From an uncultured Clostridia bacterium (GTDB lineage Bacteria; Bacillota; Clostridia; TANB77; CAG-508): DNA of 64,000 nucleotides. Location of the stretch: assembly GCA_934169725.1 (NCBI GenBank), contig CAKPOF010000004.1, positions 1-64,000 of the forward strand, in the 5' to 3' direction. Below the pieces are notes generated by a model. The model ran no database searches, had not been told where the DNA came from, and saw nothing but the letters and a program-made list of their open reading frames with translations. Position numbers and translations under genes: made by a program. Below are positions 57,575 to 64,000 of the stretch, piece by piece. Each line of letters starts with the position of its first letter. The stretch's first letter is position 1.

Positions 57575-57919
57575 ATGTCAAAAAGAGGAGGATTTCCAGG
57601 AGGAATGGGAGGATTCGGTGGAATGAATATAAATAGCTTAATGAAAGAAGCAAAAAAAATGCAAGCAGATATGGAAAAATCACAAGCCGAATTAGCAAGT
57701 AAAGAATTTGATGCTACAGCAGGTGGCGGAGCTATTTCTGTTAAAGTTTCAGGAGAAAAAGTAATAAAGGAAATAAAAATTCAAAAAGATGTTGTTGATC
57801 CTGATGATGTTGAAATGTTAGAAGATTTAATTTTAACATGTGTGAATGAAGCTTTAAGAAAAGTAGATAGTGCACAAGCTGACCAATTAGGAAAATTTAA
57901 CATTCCTGGCTTAATGTAA
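57575..57919 (+). CDS. YbaB/EbfC family nucleoid-associated protein
   Basis: 114 residues with a Gly/Met-rich start (GGFPGGMGGFGGMN) and the YbaB core (LMKEAKKMQADMEKSQAELASKEFDATAGGGAISVKVSGEKVIKEIKI), a small dimeric DNA-binding protein. Between dnaX and recR, its standard place. Confidence 0.94.
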   Translation: MSKRGGFPGGMGGFGGMNINSLMKEAKKMQADMEKSQAELASKEFDATAGGGAISVKVSGEKVIKEIKIQKDVVDPDDVEMLEDLILTCVNEALRKVDSAQADQLGKFNIPGLM

Positions 57920-57932
57920 TAAGGAGGGCAAA

Positions 57933-58532
57933 ATGTCATTATATTCACCATCAATTGAAAAATTAATAGAAAGTTTTGAAAGATTACCAAGTATTGGACA
58001 TAAAACAGCAGCTAGATTAGCTTTTTATATATTAAATAGTTCAGAAGAAGAAACAAAAGAATTTGTTTCTTCAATATTAGAAGCTAAAAAAAATTTAAAA
58101 TATTGTAGTAAATGTTTTAATATTTCAGATACAGATCCATGCCCAATATGTAGCAATCCTAAAAGAGATATATCTTCTATATGTGTAGTAGAAGATGTAA
58201 GAGATATTATTGCAATGGAAAAAACACATGAATTTAAAGGAGTTTATCATGTTTTACATGGTTCTATATCTCCGATGAATGGAGTAGGACCTGATGATAT
58301 AAAAATAAAAGAATTGTTATCAAGATTAATGGATGGAAATGTAAAAGAAGTAATTTTAGCAACAAACCCTAGGGTAGAAGGTGAAGCAACTGCAATGTAT
58401 TTATCGAAATTAATAAAACCATTAGGAATAACAGTAACAAGAATTGCACATGGTATACCAGTAGGTGGAGATTTGGAATATACTGATGAAATAACACTTA
58501 CAAAAGCATTAGAAGGAAGAAGGGAATTATAA
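57933..58532 (+). CDS. recR: Recombination protein RecR
   Basis: 199 residues: helix-hairpin-helix (ESFERLPSIGHKTAARLAFYIL), Cys4 zinc finger (CSKCFNISDTDPCPIC), TOPRIM (ICVVEDVRDIIAMEKT) and the C-terminal GIPVGGDLEYTDEITLTKALEGRREL. With RecO and RecF it loads RecA at gaps. Confidence 0.96.
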   Translation: MSLYSPSIEKLIESFERLPSIGHKTAARLAFYILNSSEEETKEFVSSILEAKKNLKYCSKCFNISDTDPCPICSNPKRDISSICVVEDVRDIIAMEKTHEFKGVYHVLHGSISPMNGVGPDDIKIKELLSRLMDGNVKEVILATNPRVEGEATAMYLSKLIKPLGITVTRIAHGIPVGGDLEYTDEITLTKALEGRREL

Positions 58533-58534
58533 AT

Positions 58535-58577
58535 AAAAAAAGATATTTAAATTGATTTTAATTTAAATATCTTTTTT
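58535..58577 (+). terminator. Terminator after recR
   Basis: AAAAAGATATTTAAAT and ATTTAAATATCTTTTT form a long stem with a T tail. Confidence 0.8.
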
Positions 58578-58791
58578 GTTACAATTCACATCTTAAAATA
58601 TTTAGCTTATAAAATTTAATAATATATTGTTTTGAAATACCGCGTAAGCGATCAAACGAACGATAGTGAGTGCGATTTGGAGCAAACTACATACTAGTAA
58701 TTTTTATATGTGGTTTGCGACACCAAGGTATGAAAAAAACAATATATTATTAAATTAAAAACAATTTATTTTTAAAAATTTGAATTGTAAC
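58578..58791 (-). repeat. MITE-like intergenic element, copy B
   Basis: Outer 10-base inverted repeats GTTACAATTC (58578-58587) and GAATTGTAAC (58782-58791) and inner 19-base inverted repeats TTTAATAATATATTGTTTT (58615-58633, 58736-58754) enclose the same core as copy A in inverse orientation. This is the most complete of the three copies, 214 bases, and it lies between recR and the glycosyltransferase gene. Confidence 0.8.
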
Positions 58792-58827
58792 CTTTTATAA
58801 ATTATAAGGCTTTCAGATTTGTTCAAA

Positions 58828-59950
58828 TTATTTTAATAAAATATCACAAATATTTTTTGTAGAATTTATTTTAGCAAGTTTTTTTGTATTTTCTTTCATG
58901 TTTTCTAATTTTTCTGGATCAGAAAATAAATTTTCTAGTAAATTTTTAACATTATCATTTTTTTGTATCCAAACAGCTACACCATTTTTTTCTAAAAATT
59001 CGGCATTTTCTTCTTCTTGACCAGGAATTGGATTAATAATAATCATAGGCAAATGTGAAGCCATGCTTTCTGTAGTTGTTAATCCTCCGGGTTTTGTTAC
59101 AACTAAATCAGAGATACTCATAAATTCAGGAACTCTATTAGTGTAAGAAAAAACAACAATATTATTAGATTTATTATATTTATTAGCAATTTCTTCAAAA
59201 GCTAATTTCATTTTTCTATTTTTTCCAGCAATAGCAATAAATTGTGTATCAGAACAATATGAAACAAAGTTTTCAAAAATTTCAATAGTTCTTGATTTTC
59301 CGTAATCCAAATTCACCACCGCCAAAAAATAAGATAGTTTTTTTATTTGGTTCAAAGTTCAAATTTTTAAAAATTTTATATTTATTAAAATGTTGTGAAA
59401 ATTTTTCTGATAATGGAATACCAGTTGCAAATACACGTTCTTCAGATATACCATGAGATATTAAATATCTTTTCATTCTATTATGTGCTACAAAGTAATA
59501 ATCTGTATAATCAGAGCCTATTAACCATTGAGCATGTGGGGCAAAATCAGTCATAATTGTAGCAATTTTTGCATGTATTTTCCCTTTTCTTTTTAAATAA
59601 CTACACATTTGGCTTCCAAAAGGATGTGTACATATAATTAAATCCGGTTGTTTTTTTCTTAATAATTGCAAAAGTCTTATTGCCATAATTTTATTAGACC
59701 TACTAGAAATATGAGCAAGTGGTCCTTTTTGAGAATCAGAATAAATTTTTCCCCAAGCCCAGGGCATTTTTTTTGCCATTTCATTATATGCTGTTGTTGT
59801 TATTTTTTCTATTGCTCTATTAACATATTTTACACAATCAATTAATTCTATATCAAATTGAGGATAGTTTTCTACTATATAATTATTTATAGATTTAGCA
59901 GCATTCAAATGTCCTCCACCATATGAGGCATAAAAAACTATAATTTTCAT
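58828..59950 (-). CDS. MGDG synthase-like diacylglycerol glycosyltransferase, frame changed at an in-frame CGG
   Basis: The ATG at 59950 follows GGAGAC and gives MKIIVFYASYGGGHLNAAKSI, the start of the MGDG-synthase/MurG-like GT28 family, which adds sugars to diacylglycerol at the membrane. Codon 217 (59302-59300) is CGG and the frame ends seven codons later. Skipping the C at 59302 turns EFGL-R into EFGL-GKSRTIEIF, and the second half follows with SDLVVTKPGGLTTTESMASHLPMIIINPIPGQEEENA, the nucleotide-sugar site. The corrected protein has 373 residues, normal for the family. The break does not fall in a homopolymer. Recoding, a real null mutation and a sequence error are the options. Confidence 0.8.
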
Positions 59951-60061
59951 AAAAGTCTCCTTAATTTTATTTTGTTTAATTTTATCACAAAAAAAAAAAT
60001 TTTTCAAAAAATGGAATAATTTTTTTGAAAAAAGAAAAAATAATATAAATGAGGTGATTAA

Positions 60062-60538
60062 GTGAAAAATAAATTGAAAATATTACTAATCTATGTTTGT
60101 TTAATAATATTTTTATTAATTACATTAATATCAAGTAGATATATTTTATATTCAAATGTTAGTTATGCAGCAACATCAAATACATCTGATATTCAATTAA
60201 TGGCTAGAGCAATAAATGGAGAAGCTAGAGGAGAACCTTATGAAGGAAAAGTAGCTGTAGGAGCTGTTATATTAAATAGAGTAAAAGATTCGAGGTTTCC
60301 TAATTCTATATCAGGAGTAATATATCAAAAAGGAGCTTTTACAGCAGTTTCAGATGGACAAATAAATTCAACAATAGCTGAAAATTCAACAGTTTATAAA
60401 GCAGCACGTGATGCTATGAATGGATGGGACCCAACAGGTGGATGTGTTTATTATTTTAATCCTAATACTGCTACTAATTCTTGGATATGGTCAAGACCTT
60501 TGGTAAAAACTATAGGTAAACACAGATTTTGTAAATAG
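60062..60538 (+). CDS. sleB: Spore cortex-lytic / cell wall hydrolase SleB-CwlJ family
   Basis: 158 residues from GTG 60062 (AGGTGAT upstream). A signal or membrane segment (residues 6-28) is followed by the hydrolase_2 domain: IQLMARAINGEARGEPYEGKVAVGAVILNRV with the catalytic Glu, then GVIYQKGAFTAVSDGQIN and PTGGCVYYFNP. It lacks the N-terminal peptidoglycan-binding repeat of Bacillus SleB. Linkage to ypeB supports a role in cortex lysis at germination. Confidence 0.93.
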   Translation: MKNKLKILLIYVCLIIFLLITLISSRYILYSNVSYAATSNTSDIQLMARAINGEARGEPYEGKVAVGAVILNRVKDSRFPNSISGVIYQKGAFTAVSDGQINSTIAENSTVYKAARDAMNGWDPTGGCVYYFNPNTATNSWIWSRPLVKTIGKHRFCK

Positions 60539-60554
60539 TGAAGGGAAGAGATTT

Positions 60555-61928
60555 ATGAATAAATTAATTGAATGGAAACAAAGATTAAAAAAAGGGCATA
60601 TGTTTAGCATAATATGTGTGCTTTTAATAATTGTTGCTATATTAGGATTTTTATTGTATAAAAAACAAAGAGAATATAGACAAGCATCAGAAAATTCATA
60701 TAATATGGCTTTTTATGAATTAGTTGATTATGTTGAAAATGTTGAAACATATTTAGCTAAGTCATTAATTTCTACTACTCCAGAACATGGAGCAGAAACT
60801 CTTACCAATTTATGGAGAGAAGCAAATTTAGCACAAAGTTATTTGAGTATGTTGCCAATTCAAAGTCAAGAGTTAGAAAATACTGAAAAATTTTTAAACC
60901 AAGTTAGTGATTATAGTTATTCATTATCAAGAAAAAATATATATAATGAAGAATTAACAGACGAAGATTTATCAAATTTGGAAGAGTTATATACGTATAG
61001 TAATGATTTAGAAAATACATTAAATCAATTATCAGAAGATTTAAACAGTGGAAGATTTAAATGGGGAGAATTGACTAAAAAAGGAACAGTAGCTTTTGCG
61101 CAACAAGTTGACAATGTATCAAAAGAAAGTTTTAGTAATCTAGAAGAAAATTTTCATGAATATTCAGGATTAATATATGATGGAGCTTTTTCTGAACATA
61201 TGACAAGTAGTGAAAAAAAAGGTTTAACTGGTGAAGATATAAGTGAAGAAAAGGCTAGAGAAATTGCAGAGAATTTTATTGGAAAAGATAAAATAAAAGA
61301 AATAAATAATTTAGGATTATCAGAAAATGCAACAATATCATCATATGGATTTTCAGCTACGAGCCCAAATGATGAAAATATAAATATATCAGTATCACAA
61401 AAAGGTGGACATATTATATATATGAATACAAATAGAAGTGTGGCTTCAGAAATAATCACACAAGAAGATGCAACTAAAAAGGGAAAAGAGTTTTTAGAAA
61501 ATAAAGGTTTTGATAATATGCAAGAAACATATTATATAACACAAGATGGGGTAACAACAATCAATTATGCATATACTGATGAAAATGTTATTGTTTATCC
61601 AGATTTAATAAAAGTTAAGGTAGCATTAGATAATGGTGACATTTTAGGGATTGAAACAACAGGATATTTAAACAATCATACAGATAGAAATATTAATAAT
61701 ATTAAAATTCCAAAAGAAGAAGCAAAGAAAAATATTAATAAAAAATTAGAAATTAATAATGAAAGATTAGCAATTATTCCAACAGAATGGAAAACAGAAT
61801 TACTGTGTTATGAATTTAAAGGAACGGTAAATGATAAGCAATTTTTAATATATATTAATGCAGAAAGTGGAAGAGAAGAAGATATATTAATTATAAGAGA
61901 TACGGGAAATGGAATTTTAGCAAATTAA
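60555..61928 (+). CDS. ypeB: Germination protein YpeB
   Basis: 457 residues with an N-terminal membrane helix (residues 16-34), a long helical domain and two to three PepSY-like segments in the C-terminal half (EKAREIAENFIGKDKIKEI near 230, ATKKGKEFLENKGF near 308, KEEAKKNINKKLEI near 388). YpeB stabilises SleB in the spore; the genes form a pair 16 bases apart. RBS AAGGGAAG. Confidence 0.93.
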   Translation: MNKLIEWKQRLKKGHMFSIICVLLIIVAILGFLLYKKQREYRQASENSYNMAFYELVDYVENVETYLAKSLISTTPEHGAETLTNLWREANLAQSYLSMLPIQSQELENTEKFLNQVSDYSYSLSRKNIYNEELTDEDLSNLEELYTYSNDLENTLNQLSEDLNSGRFKWGELTKKGTVAFAQQVDNVSKESFSNLEENFHEYSGLIYDGAFSEHMTSSEKKGLTGEDISEEKAREIAENFIGKDKIKEINNLGLSENATISSYGFSATSPNDENINISVSQKGGHIIYMNTNRSVASEIITQEDATKKGKEFLENKGFDNMQETYYITQDGVTTINYAYTDENVIVYPDLIKVKVALDNGDILGIETTGYLNNHTDRNINNIKIPKEEAKKNINKKLEINNERLAIIPTEWKTELLCYEFKGTVNDKQFLIYINAESGREEDILIIRDTGNGILAN

Positions 61929-61960
61929 AAAAACCGCAAGATTTATGTCTTGCGGTTTTA
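61929..61960. terminator. Bidirectional terminator
   Basis: AAAAACCGCAAGA and TCTTGCGGTTTT pair, between the convergent ypeB and vanW-family genes. Confidence 0.85.
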
Positions 61961-61967
61961 TATAAGT

Positions 61968-63515
61968 TTAATGTCTTTTATATGTATCTCTTGATAAAAG
62001 TTCTCTAGAAACTACTTGACCATTTTGTTTTAGAATTCTATATGCTTCAGAATAAGTAGAGTTTGCTGAACATCCTGTTACATATGAAGAAATTTCAACT
62101 TCATATTCATTATCACTTTTTAGTCCATAGATTTCAAATTTTGCAATACCACCAGAAACTGAAGCAACTAATTTTATTGGATAATTTCTATTATTTTTAA
62201 ATTTGAAATCAATAGAACCGTAAACAACAGTTGCATCTCTACTTGCAGAAACATATGATGGAACAAATTGGTGATTACTTCTTTCTACAATTTCTAAATT
62301 AGCGTATAAAACAGCATTATATAATGTAGAAGTTATTTGACAAATTCCTCCACCTAAACCATCAACAACTTCGCCACTAACATAAATTGGAGCTTCTTTA
62401 TAACCTGCAGAAATAGTTCTAGCACCTACAGTTTGATTATAAGAAAATGTTTCGCCAGGCATTACTACAGTACCATTAACTTTAGAAGCTGCTAATTGTA
62501 AATTAGTTGTTCTATCTGGGTCTCTTGTAGAATACTTTGTAGAAAAAGTTGAAAGTAAATCAGGAAAAGCTTCTGTACCAATCATATTTGTAGTTACAGA
62601 TGGATAAAGTGTTTTTAAAGGAATGGTATATTCAGTTTTATCTTCTGATAATATATTTTTTGCATCATCTACAGAAATAGCAAAATCTAATCCATTTTCT
62701 TGTGGGTATACGGCATATGGGTCTTGAGTAAAATAAGCATCTTTAGGTTCTTTATAGATTTCTTCATGAATTTTATCTATATCAATATCTGAAGGTTTTT
62801 GTGATATTGTATTAATATTTAAAGTTTTATTTTTTAAACTTAAATTTGCAATATTATTTTTTATATAAGTTGACATTTTATCTACATCAACAATATTACC
62901 TTCTGAGCCTTTAGTTATAATTAAATTATTACCATCTATATAATAACTACTTTCTATTACTGTGTCCGGTAACTTAGTAGATATGTCATTTAAAGCATTA
63001 GATAATTGTTCATCATTTAAAGAAAAATCAGGTTCTACATTTGTATTAGAGAAAATAGTTTTTAATGCTGTAAAACTATTTTCAAAAGCATTATTAGATT
63101 TACCAATATTATATGCTTTAATTAAAGCTGTGTCTAAATCAAAATGAATATCAAGAGCTGATAAAGGAATGCTTGTTTCATAATCATTATGAATTAAACT
63201 TATATTTTCTGGTAGATTTTCATTTATATAATTTTGAATTTTTTCTTTAGCAGAATCTATTGAAAGTCCAGAAACATCAACGCCTTTTACTGTAATACCT
63301 GAAATAATATTTGTATTATTATAGTTGTAAAAAGTAAAAATAAAAAATGCGATAAATATTATAAATACAGCTATAAGAAATAAAAGACCAATTATACCTA
63401 ATGTTTCAGAAGCTTTTTTGCTACGTTGTTCTGCTAATGCATAATTTTCCACAGGATGAAATTCTTTTCTATTATTTGTTTTATTTTCTTCTAATTCTAT
63501 ATTTTGTGTGTTCAT
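61968..63515 (-). CDS. VanW family protein with YoaR-like peptidoglycan-binding domains
   Basis: 515 residues from ATG 63515 (AAAGGAG upstream). One membrane helix (about residues 50-72) is followed by two PG_binding_4/YoaR-like domains (about 90-330, ISGITVKGVDVSGLSIDSAKEKIQNYI) and a VanW domain (about 335-450, STKYSTRDPDRTTNLQLAASKVNGTVVMPGETFSYNQTVGART and GGGICQITSTLYNAVLYANLEIVERSNHQ). A G5-like strand region closes the chain. Probably acts at the cell wall; the biochemical role of VanW is not settled. Confidence 0.9.
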   Translation of the reverse strand: MNTQNIELEENKTNNRKEFHPVENYALAEQRSKKASETLGIIGLLFLIAVFIIFIAFFIFTFYNYNNTNIISGITVKGVDVSGLSIDSAKEKIQNYINENLPENISLIHNDYETSIPLSALDIHFDLDTALIKAYNIGKSNNAFENSFTALKTIFSNTNVEPDFSLNDEQLSNALNDISTKLPDTVIESSYYIDGNNLIITKGSEGNIVDVDKMSTYIKNNIANLSLKNKTLNINTISQKPSDIDIDKIHEEIYKEPKDAYFTQDPYAVYPQENGLDFAISVDDAKNILSEDKTEYTIPLKTLYPSVTTNMIGTEAFPDLLSTFSTKYSTRDPDRTTNLQLAASKVNGTVVMPGETFSYNQTVGARTISAGYKEAPIYVSGEVVDGLGGGICQITSTLYNAVLYANLEIVERSNHQFVPSYVSASRDATVVYGSIDFKFKNNRNYPIKLVASVSGGIAKFEIYGLKSDNEYEVEISSYVTGCSANSTYSEAYRILKQNGQVVSRELLSRDTYKRH

Positions 63516-63690
63516 ATAAATCTCCTTTTGCAATATATCTAAACTATTATATCATAAAAAGTCGAAAAAGAGTATACAAATAAAAAAATAAATAAAGGAA
63601 AAAGATAAAAATATTGTTAAAATAATTTTTATAAAAGAGTAAATAATATAAATGTAAACATAAATAATTATTATGGTTTATAAAATAAAA

Positions 63691-63791
63691 GTGTTGCAAT
63701 CACATTTGTCCGTTTGATTGATCACGCAATATTCCAAAACAATATATTATCAAATAAAAAAGAATTTGCTTTATAAACTGTGAATTGTAGC
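63691..63791 (+). repeat. MITE-like intergenic element, copy C (shortened)
   Basis: GTGTTGCAA, then CGTTTGATTGATCACGCAATATTCCAAAACAAT-type sequence ending in the inverted-repeat arm AAAACAATATATTATCAA (63736-63753) and the outer tail GTGAATTGTAGC (63780-63791). The left arm and about 60 bases of the core found in copies A and B are missing. Confidence 0.65.
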
Positions 63792-63813
63792 ATGAATTTT
63801 AATAGGAGGAAAT

Positions 63814-63987
63814 ATGTCTAGAAATAGTAAGTTGATTTCTGAAAATTTAAGAGAGGAAATAGCTAAAGAATTAGGTGTATATGAACAAGTAAAAAAAGAT
63901 GGTGGAAGTTGGGGAAATGTATCATCTAAAGATTGTGGAAATATTGTTTCAAAAGCAATTGAAATAGCTAATAGATCTGTTAAATAA
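63814..63987 (+). CDS. Alpha/beta-type small acid-soluble spore protein
   Basis: 57 residues: EEIAKELGVYEQVKKDGGSWGNVSSKDCGNIVSKAIEIANRSVK. The EIAKELGV stretch corresponds to the GPR protease site and the G-x-W-G-x-x-S-S-K-x-x-G segment to the DNA-binding core, matching minor (SspF-like) alpha/beta SASPs that coat spore DNA. ATG after AGGAGG. Too short for usual ORF cut-offs. Confidence 0.85.
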   Translation: MSRNSKLISENLREEIAKELGVYEQVKKDGGSWGNVSSKDCGNIVSKAIEIANRSVK

Positions 63988-64000
63988 TGAAAAGGTATAA

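Overview
The window is the replication-origin region of a very AT-rich, endospore-forming Firmicute. It looks like a clostridial lineage, probably uncultured; genus and species cannot be told from the sequence. The evidence is the classic oriC order (gyrB, recF, dnaN and dnaA on the minus strand; rpmH, rnpA, yidD, yidC, jag, mnmE, mnmG, rsmG, parA and parB on the plus strand), overwhelming use of AGA for arginine, strong GGAGG ribosome-binding sites and many sporulation or germination genes (spoIIR, spmA, spmB, GerMN, sleB, ypeB, an alpha/beta SASP).

Layout. 1-4.0 kb: an extremely AT-rich minus-strand operon with a second, diverged VirB4-type ATPase pair. 4.0-4.75 kb: a chain of hairpins behind gyrB. 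4.75-11.1 kb: gyrB, recF, dnaN and dnaA, with DnaA boxes on both sides of dnaA. 11.5-21.1 kb: the rpmH to parB and DUF4446 block. 21.5-36.3 kb: a type IV secretion-like locus with four VirB2-like small membrane proteins, a PrgI/VirB3-like protein, VirB4 split into two genes, VirB6, an NTF2-like membrane protein, a 1386-residue multi-domain cell-wall hydrolase and a second NTF2-like protein. No relaxase or VirD4 coupling protein is in view, and two tRNA-Ser genes lie inside the locus on the other strand. 36.3-64 kb: housekeeping and sporulation genes (DnaJ-like, patatin, a giant 2-hydroxyacyl-CoA dehydratase activase, trmN6, rsmI, abrB, spmAB, rlmH, walJ-like, murA, spoIIR, UDP-sugar pyrophosphorylase, phosphoglucomutase, tRNA-Arg, tadA, SRP RNA, dnaX, ybaB, recR, a diacylglycerol glycosyltransferase, sleB-ypeB, vanW, SASP).

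Most notable observation. Three genes (mnmE, the fourth VirB2-like gene and the glycosyltransferase) are each broken by one extra base. In all three the extra base is the C of an in-frame CGG codon in the context CGGAA, so skipping one base restores the conserved frame by reading GGA (Gly). Reading both strands by eye, I found no in-frame CGG codon in any intact recognised gene; the only other candidates are one in a 57-codon small gene and one in the untranslated leader of parA. This suggests that CGG is not an ordinary arginine codon here and instead triggers +1 frameshifting or quadruplet CGGA decoding. Systematic sequence error is the main competing explanation.

Other structure: a MITE-like intergenic repeat in three copies; a two-hairpin element in two copies whose stems change together; a 50-bp exact duplication upstream of recF; a 35-codon hydrophobic peptide gene behind a near-perfect promoter with a facing promoter, resembling a type I toxin-antitoxin arrangement; and two secretion genes that seem to lack AUG, GUG or UUG starts at the right distance from their ribosome-binding sites.
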